Positions 10,340-22,442 of a stretch of 64,000 nucleotides of DNA are shown here, piece after piece; positions within the stretch are counted from its first letter, which is position 1; every line of letters begins with the position of its first letter. The translations under genes and the position numbers were made by a program. The notes beneath the pieces were generated by a model that did no database searches, was not told where the DNA came from, and saw nothing but the letters and a program-made list of their open reading frames with translations. The stretch comes from Diphasiastrum complanatum (lineage: Eukaryota; Streptophyta; Lycopodiopsida; Lycopodiales; Lycopodiaceae). Location of the stretch: contig CM055108.1 in the NCBI GenBank assembly GCA_029204225.1, positions 4,139,163 through 4,203,162 on the forward strand, in the 5' to 3' direction.

Positions 10340-13020
10340 ACTCTACAAAGTATACAACAAACCTTTAGAGTATTAATGCAACCAAAATCGCCACTACCAC
10401 ATTCAAATTAGTATTTGAACAAAACTATCAACCATGTCCTCACCCTTAATTCTGTGGATATAGCTATTCAAAGCTCATAGCAAGGCATTGAAAAACAAGT
10501 GGAAATAGCTATTTAACAGATAGGAATGCATTGAGAAAAACATAAGCATTAGCTAGTACTGACATTGTTCTTAAGGCATTTTTGTCGATAACGCAAAACA
10601 CTGAAGAAGCCCAAAACTCACAATCAATGCAGCAAATAGAATTATGAATTAACTGCAGTAAGTGCCTGCTTGTTATATTTGCAGTAGTCTTGATTTTTGT
10701 GAGCTGGATTTTGTGAAAACTTCTCCAGCAAGTCTTCCATTGATGTCACTCACCTGCCATCTCAAAGCCAATATACTTTTAATTCCACATTATCAGGAAA
10801 CAAAATTCTGTTAAGTAATCAGATTGTAAATTCCTTCATGTCAGACCTAAGGATGAGCCTTGGATCTTGAACATACTTTTGAAAAGCAAATTTTAGCTCA
10901 TCAAAATAGAAATTGGACTTGAAATTCAATAGGTTAACCTCAGTATTTAAAAGGCTATGAGGAGCAAAATGCAACTGCCTAACTTCTTTAGATTCATACA
11001 AAGCATCAAATGTGAAAGAATGATACAAGTTTGAAGCTGAACCTAAGGACTAGGTATCGTTCATCCGGAAGTGGTGTACAGCTTGTAGCAGTATTCTCCG
11101 GCTCAACTTGTTACGCGCAGTAGCCCACCATTGGATTAACGATGCCTACCGTAGCATGAGAGAGTGAACGGTCAAGATCTAAATCTGTTTGCAGCCTTCA
11201 CTATGGAACATAATAAACCTTCTCTCAACCAATGACGTAATGCCGCATGTTCGCTATATGAAACATAATCAACCTTCTCTCAACCAATGACGTAATGCCG
11301 CATGTTCGCTATCAATGCTCACAACTGCTACGGGCGTCGCAGAACCTAAGACCAGTCTTGGAATATTTGAAGATGATTGGCATATGTAGAGACACAAATT
11401 GGAGTCAAACACAAAGCAGGGGACATGTCCCGTCTCTGTCTCTTGCAGTCACGATAGCGATAAGCATCGGAGCGGTTAGGTGAGCGCCACGTGTGAAAGG
11501 CATTATTGCAGGTGCCGTTGTGAGCATGTTTTGAGTCCCACCTGCCCGTCGTCCTATTCCACTATTCAAACTTGCCCTTCCCTCACCCTTCAAGTGTGCC
11601 ATGTCTTATGATTTTCAAAGAAATTGCAAATGCTCTTCAGGCTTTCAGCTCAACTCTTGATAAACTTTGGCAGTTCAAAAAATTGGTTTAAAAGATGCAT
11701 ACAATTAGAAGTGAATAGATTACACATTAATATGGGATGGAGTGGACTGCACAAAATTTGCTTTCAATTAATTGACAATTAATATGGGCTCCAGTGTGTA
11801 AATCTTTTAAAACTAATTAAACACAATATGATGAAAATGCAGACGTTAATCCATATACAATATATTAGACATTCAAAAAACATTTGGTATCTACAATGAA
11901 ACGAAATTGTATTCCATTTAAAGTTAAAAATGCTATGAGCCAGTGTTCTAGAAACCTCTTAGAAGTTATCCTATAATTTCCTATACATAGGTTCATGTAT
12001 CGGTTTTTTGCAATTAATATTGATAGAATCTTGGCATTTTTAAAACATAGACTCGTGAATCCTACAATAATTATAAATTGTCTAAGAAATCCTACGAAAA
12101 CAAGATGTCTAAAGTACAAAATTGTGAAAATTTTTAGCTTGTCATCTAATTTCTTGCAGTAATTTATAGTTGTCCTCCACCCAAAAAAAGACATACAATA
12201 AAACCTTAGCGTTCAACTTACGACTTCAACTATCATGACTAATTCAACTACAAATATGTTACTATAACCATGGCCAATAGATAATGTCTCCTAGAATGCT
12301 ACCGCCTTACTATGCAAAACATCACATGCATGTAGGGTTCTTGAAAAAAGTGATAGTAACAGTGGAAAGGTTGAGGCATCTAGGAAGAAAGTGCTGATTT
12401 TTGCTGAAAGTTCTCCAAGTGATGGTCTCCTCAACAACAAGGGCCAGTGGATCCAGTAAGTGATTCTACCTACCTTAGCTCCTCATGCATAGAAGCTTTT
12501 GCAGTTTCTGTAGGTAAGTAACATTTCGAGAATATGTTAGTCTGTTACACTCAACAACTCTAGGAAAACGATAGAAGCAACTTGTATGACCATTGTTGAT
12601 AGTTTCTGCAAGGATTATCATGCAAAATATATCTGCTTTGCAAAAGCTTTGCATTACCCTTGTAAATGAAGCTAGAAGAAATCTCTCCATTGTGTTTTTT
12701 TAACTGCAGCTCAAAAAACAAGCGAAATGATGGCGTCCTTTCCACTTCCACGACATCTAAAAGGGCAAGGGAGACAAAAGATGCCAGATAGAAGAGCACA
12801 CATAAACAAGTGGTTCCAAACAAGAAACAAGACACTAGTGGCAATGTTGACTTGGTAAAAGATACAAAGTGAGCTGCAAAGGCTAAAAAATCACCATTTC
12901 CACAGGCAGAAAATGTGTCTAGAACTTGGAGCCATCGAATTTCTTACATAAACATAGACGTTTCCACCAAAGTGACACTGTACAGGGCCGATACGTTGTT
13001 GTGCTGCAAGATTGAGTTCA
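10340..13020. other. Intergenic DNA, no gene recognised
   Basis: AT-rich. Minus-strand frames at 10819-11028 and 12560-12844 are open for 69-94 codons but show no family motif and lack a supported start. The only clear structure is a 55-bp tandem pair (see 11204-11312). Confidence 0.5.
11204..11312. repeat. 55-bp tandem repeat, about two copies
   Basis: Unit ACATAAT-AACCTTCTCTCAACC followed by AATGACGTAATGCCGCATG and TTCGCTAT, repeated with a period of 55 bp. It contains a TGACGTAA word, a bZIP-type ACGT core, in each copy. Confidence 0.85.
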
Positions 13021-13041
13021 AATCTTAATAGCAAAGTGTCT

Positions 13042-13102
13042 TAGTCACTACGCTAGTCCCTCACTAGTCACTACGCTAGTCCCTCATTAGTCACTACGTT
13101 TA
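13042..13102. repeat. 23-bp tandem repeat, 2.6 copies
   Basis: Unit TAGTCACTACGCTAGTCCCT plus three bases, starting at 13042, 13065 and 13088; the third copy is cut short after TAGTCACTACG. Confidence 0.9.
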
Positions 13103-13699
13103 GGAAAAGTGAAAATGCTTCTTCAAAGTTCAAGAGTCCACTGTCCAAGACTCAAGTCACAAGAGTTGGTGTGTGGTGCGAGAAGGCCCAACTCCCGAAG
13201 TCTCGAGCCTTCAAAAGTTCAGAGCTCTCTTTTGCACTTTAATTGGGCAACATGGTGGGCCTATGGCTTAAGCTTTATATTAAAGCCGACATTATTTAAA
13301 TAGTGCCCTAAAGAAATTGACTTTTAAAAATTGAATCCTAAAATTTCATGTATTTTTCAAGAGATTAGAGGACTATGTATAAATGTTTGAAGCACATTCT
13401 CGTCTAAAATTACCCATCTAAAATCCAACATTTTAAAAGCACTTAGTTTTGAGGACTTATTTGTTTTGTTAAATTTTTCTTATGAAGATATTTCATCAAA
13501 TTTGTTGGTTCCATTCTCAAAAGATGTCGGCTTTCCCGAATGTTGGAGAAAGAGGGTGTGTCGTGCGTGAGAAACGAAAATAGCTCAAAAAGAAATGAAC
13601 ACAAAAAAGAAGCGAACTCGAAACTCGAACGAGAAATGTACTCGAACAAAAATGAACTCGAACATAAAGTGTTTGTGCACAGCGGAACGAGCTATATTG

Positions 13700-14715
13700 C
13701 TCTTTGTTTAGGCATGACTACGCCTATCAGAAACGAACAGGATGTTAGTAATAGAAATCACAGTCGTTCTGATTACGTAGCCAAACATTAATAAAATACC
13801 AAAAGAAAAATTTGTCGCGAGCAGCTAGACAAATTATTTGTCGCAAATGATTCGCAAAGAGCTAGACTGAGCTTGACTAATAATCAGTTGCGAATGATTC
13901 GCAAAAGGCAAGACTAAATATTAGTCATCACCAACTACACTAATAATAACTCGCTAAAAACAGATTACTAGATTGAGCAACAAGAAAGTCAGACAGAATG
14001 AAAAAAAGCGTAGCAATATCGACACAAAATTTGAACGCAGAACAAAAGAGTTGTTATCAGATCAAGTATAGCAAAATATACATGTCAATAATGCAGTAGA
14101 GCACAAGACAATAGCGGACGAAACCGCGTGCTCTACAAAGCTAATTCAATCTGTAAAGGAATGAACCTATTACTGACAATAAAGAATCAATGCGCAAGGC
14201 ATCTTTTTCGTCTATCTCTAATAAGCTTCTGATGCTATTATTTTACACACACTTGATCTTCAATCTCACTGAATACGCAAATGGTATTCATTATATATGC
14301 ACAATGTTACAAGTGTGCAGATGAAGAAAGTACAAAGTAGATGTGCTGTCTGTAGGAGATTGTGAATGGCTGCTGTTGTTGTCAAATCTGTTAGCGCAGT
14401 TGCATGGGGTGAGCGTGAAAAGGACGCGACGTCAGCCTTTGCTGAAATGAACGTTGGTGAAGATGCAAAAAATGCGTCACTCTGACAAAATGCCTTAGGA
14501 TTTGATTTACAGGGTGCCTTCGCTTTTCCTAGGGCACCTTTGGCATTTTGTAAGGCAGTGTCGCCTTTTTCGCCTGTCACAAAACACGTGTAAAAACACA
14601 GGGTCGCGTTTTTCGATTTTTCTTCGTCTGTGAGAATTTACTTGTATTTATGCAGATAGTCGCATTTTATTCGTCTGTCTTATTTTACATGTAAATATGC
14701 AGACTGTGCAACAAC
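13700..14715 (-). repeat. Copia LTR, third subfamily, reverse orientation
   Basis: On the minus strand this resembles the LTRs at 16340-17280, 21600-22442, 26816-27973 and 43139-44313: it has the conserved GATAGGCGTAGTCATGC and AATGTTTGGCTACGTAATC blocks near the LTR 3' end and ACACG/TGTCGC-type words near the 5' end. It has its own middle (TTTGTCGCGAGCAGCTAGAC, repeated in variants), which recurs at 54810-54997. Exact ends were not found. Confidence 0.6.
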
Positions 14716-14904
14716 GTGAGTAAAAAAAAAATGCAGCATGAATGGAGGCTGATTAAAATGGAATTTATGACAGTAGAGGAGACAAATCACAATATGACAT
14801 GGCAAGGCTTTTGTGGTAGAAAAAAACATCAATCTTGTTATCCAAGAGATTTTAGTGCCATAGTTCTTTTCCACATTTTTCCTCTTAGCCATTGTTTTCA
14901 AATT

Positions 14905-14927
14905 CTCATATATATATATATATATAT
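14905..14927. repeat. (TA)n microsatellite
   Basis: Run of TA dinucleotides directly before the tandem duplication at 14926. Confidence 0.85.
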
Positions 14928-15238
14928 GTCATTCAACTTATATGTATAAAGAACAGAGGTTGAGTGTGGCAAAATGTGAAAAGTACTGGCCACCTAGATT
15001 CTCTTTCACAGTTGTCTCTTGAGGTCATTTGTTAATGTCCAAGTTTTGAGCTGCATCCATTGTACTCCTAAAATTGATGTATAGATGTCATTCAACTTAT
15101 ATGTATAAAGAACGGAGGTCGAGTGTGGCAAAATGTGAAAAGTATTGGCCACCTAGATTCTCTTTCACAGTTGTCTCTTGAGGTCATTTGTTAATGTCCA
15201 AGTTTTGAGCCGCATCCATTGTACTCCTAAAATTGATG
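14926..15238. repeat. 159-bp tandem duplication, two copies
   Basis: Copies start at GTCATTCAACTTATATGTAT (14928 and 15087) and run to CCTAAAATTGATG. Differences by eye are a handful of substitutions (AACAGAGGTTGAG versus AACGGAGGTCGAG), so the duplication is fairly recent. Confidence 0.93.
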
Positions 15239-15972
15239 CCACTTCAATTCCCTTATTTTAGGGACATTTCCACAAATGATACCTTTTGTAAACTTCCAAG
15301 AATATGTGTCATCTTACGTATTCTAAGCACTTTTTGTAGACAATGTAAGAATGACAAAACACATCTTCTCAAGAAAGTCCAAGATCCTAGAAGTTCAATT
15401 AAAATCTCTCTTTCTTGAACTTTTTAACTCATTAGAGCTCATAAGTACAAAATTAGTAGAAAATAATAGCGTAATATCAACATTGGTCTCAGTATGCCTT
15501 ATTGTCTCTAAATATCTCCTCTATTTTAGTCACAACATATAATTCTTCTAGTTCTTTAGCAAGTAAAGATGCCATGACCTTTACTTTTGTGTCCTCAAAC
15601 CTAATGACCCTCTAGTATCCTTGCACTTATAGCATCCTTTTTGTTTCAATTTCTAGTTTATTTGGGCACTAACACCAAAAGCTATGGCTAGGATGTGGAA
15701 TGTGCTCTAATTTGGCTTTTGGAATTTGAAGGTGCGTTTCTAACGATTGATCTGGTGTTGATCGACAGTGGGTCACGTTACCATCTCGATCTAAGATTGC
15801 GGCAGGTGACAGGCGGACTTCTGTCAGCGCTTTTGTAATTCAAATTCTGCGTTTAAGTCGTGAAACTGCTAATTCTCCATTTGGAGGAAAAAAATTTTAT
15901 TTGTCAAGGTGGGGGGGGGGGGGGTGACTGTACCATAACAGATTACATTTAACATGCTTACAAAAGCACGAC
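15239..15972. other. Intergenic DNA upstream of tRNA-Pro
   Basis: No gene seen. A run of 14 G at 15911-15924 lies 48 bp before the tRNA. The rest is unremarkable AT-rich sequence. Confidence 0.6.
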
Positions 15973-16044
15973 GGGCATTTGGTCTAGTGGTATGATTCTT
16001 GCTTTGGGTGCAAGAGGTCGCGAGTTCGATTCTCGCAATGCCCC
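15973..16044 (+). tRNA. tRNA-Pro (anticodon UGG)
   Basis: A 72-nt intronless cloverleaf. Acceptor arm GGGCATT pairs with AATGCCC, discriminator C. The anticodon stem CTTGC/GCAAG encloses the loop TTTGGGT, giving anticodon TGG, which reads CCA proline codons. The internal pol III promoter is present: an A box around TGGTCTAGTGG and a B box GAGTTCGATTC. A TTTT terminator follows at 16056-16059. CCA is not encoded, as expected of a nuclear tRNA. All arms pair, so it is probably functional. Confidence 0.97.
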
Positions 16045-16339
16045 CTTTCACTCTGTTTTGCTAGATTGAATCTCTTTTGTGTTTTATCTTCTTTTCTCTG
16101 TCCTCATTTGTGTGAGGAATTGAAGTCCAACTCCAAACCTTTTCTAACTCAAGGAAAAATAGCATGTTAGACTTGTATTTTTTGGTTGCAAGACTTACAC
16201 AAATTCATGAATTTAAGCATTATCTAAGGGCCTATCTTCTCTACAAAAAGGTATGGCTAGAGAAAGTAATTGCCTAGGTCTATAATTATTCTTTCTTTTT
16301 TTCTTTTGCATCATGAGAATTGTTTGTAATAATCATTTT

Positions 16340-17280
16340 TTTACATGAAGCTATCTTTGAGTAACTGAGAATAAGTGTAATCTAAGCAACTCCGTTAATA
16401 AGCAGTAGCGCAGTAGCAACTCTAAAATGAACTCTAAAAAACTGAGCTAGAATGTTCAAGAGTGTTCAAGCTTGAAAGCTTGATAGAGAGCTAACTACAA
16501 CTTTAATACTTCTGATCGTGATAACGATCTGCTTGACAAAAGCGTTGGAAGCATTGTGTATAACATCCTCTTCTTCCACAACTGTGAAATATATGAACAA
16601 CTTATTTATAGGAAAAAATCAGGTCTTCAAACAAGGTTGCCAGTTGGCTGGAGTTTGCTGGCATTCATTCAGTCCTTTCTCAGAAACTGATTGCTGATAA
16701 GTGGTGACAATTGGCTGTAAATAGGTTGTCTGCATAAATGAACGTAAATTGTCACTCTGCAGAATTGAATGTAAACTGTCATCAGGAAAAAGCAATAGTG
16801 TCGCAAAAAGACGACAATGTCGACTTTTTCGAGAAATGCGACAGTGTCAAAAAATCTCATTTTCTTAATATTGGGGTAGCCCCACACTTTGCCAAAGTCA
16901 TTTCCTTAACATTTGAGGCACTTTGAAAAATGCAAAAAATGCGACACTGCATTTTTACTCGCAAAACCTGACAGGCGAAAAATGCAAAAAAGGTGACACT
17001 GCATTTTGACTCGTAATTCCTAACAGACGAAAAATGTGAAAAACGCGACACTGTATTTTTACTTGCAATTTTTGACAATGTCGCTTTGAGAGAAAATTGA
17101 CTGTAGCAAAAAGACGACAGTGTCGGGTTTTTGTAGTGAGAGAAAATTCCCGACACTGTTGTCAAACTCCGTGTATTTTTGCAGACTATAAAAACACGGG
17201 AAAATCCACAGAACTAGATAAACAAATGGACGAAGATTAAAACCGATTAGTCGATTAGTAGGAAGGAGAATAATCCAACA
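16340..17280 (-). repeat. Element A 3' LTR (outer end truncated)
   Basis: Minus strand. The start (TGTTGGATTATTCTCC) is at 17280, next to a purine tract (ATTAAGGGGGAG on the minus strand). The LTR 3' end is missing: similarity to the family stops near 16340 at TATCTTTGAGTAACTGAG, about 200 bp short. It is closest to element B (21600-22442); both have AAGAGGATGTTATACACAA and AACGCTTT words that the C/D pair lacks. Confidence 0.85.
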
Positions 17281-18839
17281 CTCCCCCTTAATTTGAATCC
17301 TTGAATGCCTTGACCTTCAAACTTAGTTCCGCACAGAACTTTCTGTGTGCTTCCAAGCTTAATGCTTAGTAAAAATATCTGCTGTCATATCTTGCGTTCT
17401 ATAGTATTGCAAGTTAACCTCTTTGTTGAGGAATTTGCTTCTGACAAAGTGATACTTAATTTCAATGTGCTTACTCCTGGAATGAAACCTAGGATTGGTT
17501 GATAAGGCAATGGCACTTTGATTATCACAAAATAAAGTCGTTGGAGCATATTGATTCAGACCAATTTTTGAGAATAAGTTCCTCAATCAAATTGCTTCCT
17601 TTGTAGCCTGAGAGGCTGCGATATACTTTGATTTAGTGGAAGATAGAGCTATCGAAGATTGCTTGCGACTATTCTAGGAAATAGGATCGTTGTTGAAGAA
17701 GAATGTAAATTTGGAGGTGAATTTACGAGTATCTACGTCTCTTGCCCAACTTGCATTTGTGTAACCACTGAGTAAATTGAGTTTGTCATTGTTGACTGCT
17801 CCCTAACGAATGCAAAAGTCCATAGTAGCTCGAAGATATCTGATGACTCTGGTAAGAGCCTTCCAATGCGTTACACCAAGGTTATTCATAAACTGACTGA
17901 GAGAGCTGACTGCAAAATCTATGTCTGTCCTGGTATAGATCATGGCATACATAAGAGATCCTATAATAGAATGGTAAGGATATTCGTGCATCTGCTGCTT
18001 CTCTTGAATTGTTTGAGAACACTGGTCCTTTGACAATTTGAGACCTGGTTCCATTGGTGAGAGAGCTAACTTGCAATTAATCAGATTATATTTGACTAAC
18101 ATATTGTAGATGTACCTCTGTTGAGTAATGTATATTAACTTCTGTTTTTTGTGAGTGCCTCTTCGACAATCATCGGCTCCTGAATAAGGTAGGCTACAGA
18201 CTCATCGATATACTTGATAGGTGATCTGCTAGTTGTTGATGATCTTTTAGGGGATAGAGAAAGTTGATCATTTTCATCATAATGTAATTGTTGAACTGCA
18301 ACATCATCATCTTCTGATTTGTCGTTGATATGTTGTTCGTCGTAAGTAGATGATCTTGGACCTTCAATGGGAATACTTGACTGAGGAATTGGGAAGTTTA
18401 ATATGTCAGGAGAATCTGACAAGCTGGCTACGTGGGCACTGTCTTTTCCGTTGAGATCGATAAATTGATCTTCGATGAAGATGACATTTCGGCTAGTGAA
18501 TATCTTCGACTCGATGACATCGAACAACTTGTAAGCTTGATCTGAAGTAGTGTAGCTGATGAAAATACATTTGATACTCTGAAAGTCGAGAGGAATCTGC
18601 GCATAAGTAGTACAACCAAAAACTTGTAAGCTCAATAAAGAAGGTTTGGTACATGTCCAAACTTCAAATGATGTTTTGTTTGAGAGACCTTTAGTAGGAC
18701 ATCTGTTCTGAATATAGGTTGCTATTGAAATAGCTTCAGCCCAGAAGGACTTCGGAAGTGACACATGTGATAACATGCACTTTGCCGATTCGACTAAGGT
18801 TCTGTTCTTTCTCTCAGCAAGACCGTTTAATTGAGGCAA
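17281..18839 (-). pseudogene. Element A pol: integrase, partial RT, RNase H (Ty1/copia)
   Basis: Read on the minus strand: integrase C-terminal half at 18839-18135 (the E-bearing NGLAERKNRTLVE motif, then the conserved LPKSFWAEAI and the VFGCTTYAQIP block). The frame then drops straight into the RT end at 18102-17803 (SPMEPGLKLSKDQ, YHSIIGSLMYA). RNase H follows at 17586-17359 (TTLFCDNQSAIALS, then KHIEIKYHFVR, ending ADIFTKH). The order IN-RT-RH is that of Ty1/copia. The central RT with YxDD and the integrase N-terminus are deleted, and stops occur between blocks. Non-autonomous and dead. Confidence 0.9.
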
Positions 18840-18859
18840 ATAGGAGATAATTTATTGTT

Positions 18860-19340
18860 TCTCAATGTTGTTGTTAAGGCTAAGAGTTAAATTTGAGTGT
18901 GTCATGATGATCATCACTCAGTTCTCATATGTAGAGGACAGGCTTGAAAGCAATGTCATAATTGCGTCTTGATCATCTATGACTGATCCGACAACGCCAT
19001 CTATTGGAAGAGATTCTCAAACTGGTTAATGTGACTTTGAAGAGAATTACCACTTGACATCTTGAGTATGAAAAATTTCTTTCATTGGTGTAACTTGGTA
19101 GTTACGTCCCTCACGTCAAATAGTGAGCTCAGGATGTCCCAAACTTCTTTTGAAGTTTTGGCTTCAACTATATGTCCAATCTGAGTATCTGATATATTGA
19201 GGATAATAAGCACGAAAGCTTTATCATCTTTCGATTTTCACTTTGAGTCTTCTGTGTCATCTTTAGGTATCACTTCGATACCTGTAACAACATCCCACGT
19301 CCCTTAGAACTAGTTAGTGATAGAAGAACTCATTTTTTCA
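18860..19340 (-). pseudogene. Element A gag fragment
   Basis: Minus strand. Matches the gag of element C almost block for block (the GATGACACAGAAGACTCAAAG and TCAAAAGAAGTTTGGGAC words at 44675-44805). It begins near codon 24 of the C reading frame at the window edge 19340, and ends where the integrase half begins. At least two stops lie near its start. It is the UBN2-type gag of copia elements, carrying no zinc knuckle here because of the internal deletion. Confidence 0.8.
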
Positions 19341-19405
19341 ATCAAACAATCGAAACGTTACTTTCATATTTCTCCATCACCCATAGACAAACCACACCAT
19401 ATAAC

Positions 19406-19968
19406 TTGAAGGGAAATGGACTTATGGAGAGAGTCAACGGAATTTTGTGCAAAATTTTGAACAAAATTACAAAAACACATTCTTCAGATTGGGATCAAAA
19501 CCTTCCATCCGTTTTATGGGTGTACAGAACTGCTGAGAAAATCACCACCAAGCAGACACCATACTATCTTGTATATGGAATGCATCCCACATTACCTATT
19601 GAGTTTGAGGTGCAAATGTTCCGAATCATTAATGAGAAATGGATGGACGAAAACGATAGTTTACAGGAGCGAATGATAGCCTTAACAGAGTTAGAGAAAG
19701 ATCGTCGCTTAGCTCTGATAGGGTGCAGAGCAGAAGGAAGGAAACTTTTGATCTATCTATTCGAAAGATCAAAATTAAACATGGAGACTACATTCTTCTA
19801 TATGATAACAAACACATGCTATTTCTACGAAAATTACATACCAGATGGATGGGACCCTATAAGGTGATCCAAGTTTTTAATAATGGATCTCTACAGTTAG
19901 CCAATCTCCAAGGTCATTTGCTTGATACCAGAATAAATGGATTGAGGGTGAAGCGATATTACGAGTAA
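19406..19968 (+). pseudogene. Ty3/gypsy integrase C-terminal fragment, frameshifted
   Basis: Starts NGLMERVNGILCKIL, the region round the catalytic Glu of a gypsy integrase. It continues with DWDQNLPSVLWVYRTAEK, TPYYLVYGMHPTLPIEFEV and, after a frameshift near 19730, HGDYILLYDNKHM and LHTRWMGPYKVIQVF, ending at a TAA after VKRYYE. It carries no retained N-terminus, RT or LTR, and lies in the opposite orientation to element A. Its presence between the two parts of the copia element means it entered before or together with the rearrangement. Confidence 0.88.
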
Positions 19969-19969
19969 T

Positions 19970-21595
19970 TCATTTTCGAGCAAAATGGACAAGTTACACT
20001 TTGCGAGTTTTGTGAGGAATGTGAATATAAACCTTTTCAACCTCTAGCATTCACCGATATCAAAACGTAAATGTTGCGACTATGGGAACCCGCATCATTT
20101 GTGTGGTACTGGTTGACCTAAGTATCAACAAAAGATTTTATGATAGCGTTCGTCTGTTTGTGGGGTGGAACAAAGCGAAGGCTATAAACAATGCCAATGG
20201 CAACAAGGGCGGCCTCCGAGATACACACCTTGTGCACTACTTCTTGAAAGGTAACATAGAACTTAGCTTTGGCCTCGTTCCACATACTGAAGGCCATGCT
20301 AATGAACTCCATACTTATTTTGCTTGAAAAGGCTATGGCGAATACCCACCGCCTTGAGAAAGAGCTCGGCGAGATTCATCCATTCAGCTACTTTTTCCTT
20401 GCTAGGAAGCACTACATAAAGCGATAGATCGAGGTGAGACAGATGTATCAGAATTGGTAGAAGACACGATGATAGGTAGGAACTGGTAAAAACAAACAGT
20501 AGAAGGCTAGAAAGTGTGTCTGAAAGCTTTGTGAAAATATGGAGACATTTTGGTCGTGGAAAAAATTTGCAAGAGCTTCGCTAGCATAAGTGAGAAATGA
20601 ATTTGAAATTAACCCTTTTTATAGGCTAATTTGAGAGTCTATTAGACAGAGTACTAGTTTGGCTTATCAGTTCTGGACAAAAATTTGTAGGCATACTCAG
20701 TACTGTGAAAATAGCTTCCAAGATTCTTGGCGAAAATTCTTGACCAATTGGCTAGTGCGGCGATGTTCTATAGATCCGACAAAGGTTCTGTAGATCTGGC
20801 GAAGATTGAACCGTCGCCTAGGTACATCCTTTGCTGGAATTTGATGCTCAACCTCAAATCCATTCAATAATGAGCATCTTGAAAAAACGGAAACAAAAGG
20901 CTTGAATTTCTGAGCAGAGAATCGAAAAATTTAGCATCAAATTTTCTAGAATTTTCGATACCAAATCGACTCGAAAAATTCTATATTTTTTGAGTCAATG
21001 TATATTTTTGAGTCATTGTACAAATTTTCGATACTTGTAAATTTTGATACGGTTGGTCTAAAATCCAACCCAACTATTAGATTTTTTCCCATGCTCAGCC
21101 TTAAAATCATCCAAGTAATGAGCATCCTAAAAATAGCCAAAGTCTAACTACTTTTTGTCAGACCTTTGCATTTTTCGCATTTCGCCCTTTTTGTGCTTGT
21201 ACAGTTTTGGCACTTAGGCACCTTCGCATTTTTTGCCCTTTGGGATTTTCGCACTTCGGGGTTGACAAACTGACTCCACCAACTACGACTTCATCTAAGT
21301 GCTCGACATTGAAGTCATCGACTTCATTGACATCAACTTCCTCCTGTATATACTCATATGATATATATACAACATCGACTTACCCGACATCGAAGTCATC
21401 GACTTCTCATGTATATACAAATGTTCATATGTTCAAAGATTGACTTGATCGACATCGATGTACTTGACTTACTCGACGTCAACATTTCAACACTAACTCC
21501 ATCAACCGAATTCATCGACATCTCAACACTAACTCCATCAATCAAATTCATCGACATGTCTGACTTCATCAACTTAATCGAATTTGTCATCAACC
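19970..21595. other. Unclassified DNA between gypsy fragment and element B
   Basis: No gene recognised. 21150-21260 is rich in GCATTTTTCGCATTT-like words resembling copia LTR interiors. 21270-21590 is a degenerate minisatellite built on CATCGACTT and CATCGACATC-type words that gives spurious Ser/Thr- and Ile/Asp-rich frames. Confidence 0.5.
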
Positions 21596-21599
21596 GATG

Positions 21600-22442
21600 C
21601 ATTTTTCGCCTGTTAGGAATTACGACTCAAAATGCAGTGTCATCTTTTTCGCATTTTTCACCTGTCAAGAAATGCGAGTAAAAATGTAGTGTCGCATTTT
21701 TTGCATTTTTCAATGTGCCTCAAATGTTAAAAAAATGACTTTGGCAAAGTGTGGGGATACCCCAATATTAAGAAAATGAGATTTTGTGACACTGTCGCAT
21801 TTCTCCGTAAAGCCGACACTGTTGCCTTTTTGCGACACTGTCGCTTTTTCCTGATGACAATTGACGTTCATTTCTGTAGAGTGGCAGTTTACGTTCATTT
21901 ATGCAAACAGACTGTTTATGGCCAATTCTCACTGCTTATCAGCAATTAGTTTCTAAAAAAGAATTGGATGAATACCAGCAGACTCCAACCAATTAGCAGC
22001 CGCGTTTGACGACCTAATTTCTTAGTATAAATAAGTTGTTCATACCTTTCACAGTTGTGGAAGAAGAGGATGTTATACACAACACTTCCAACGCTTTGTC
22101 AAGCAGATCGTTATCACGATCAGAAGTATTGAAGTTGTAGTTAGCTCTCTATCAAGCTTTCAAGCTTGAACACACTTGAGCATTCTAGCTCAGTCTTTTA
22201 GAATTTATTTTAGAGTTGCTACTGTGCTACTGGTTGCTTATTTCAGACTTATCCGTAGTTACTCAGAGATAGCTGAGAATTCAATGCTTTATGTTTGGCT
22301 ACGTAATCACTTAGTTTCTAGCGATTTCAAAGGTAGTAGCTAAAGATTGAACGTAATTTCCATCGCTACTATTTTGTTCAATATTGATAGACATAGTCAT
22401 GCACTAGAAGTAGGAATTTTTACTTTTCACCTATTTTTGACA
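21600..22442 (+). repeat. Element B 5' LTR (5' end truncated)
   Basis: Same LTR family as A, plus strand. The first ~200 bp are missing; it begins at CGCCTGTTAGGAATTACG and ends ...TTTTTGACA directly before the primer-binding site. Dense in GACACTGTCGC words. It forms a large inverted repeat with 16340-17200. Confidence 0.87.

Noticed and set aside
15869-16051. 60-codon minus-strand ORF over the tRNA
   Set aside because: It overlaps a perfectly folded tRNA-Pro gene and has no family match.
21207-21681. Ser/Thr-rich and Ile/Asp-rich ORFs
   Set aside because: Product of the degenerate CATCGACTT minisatellite in different frames.
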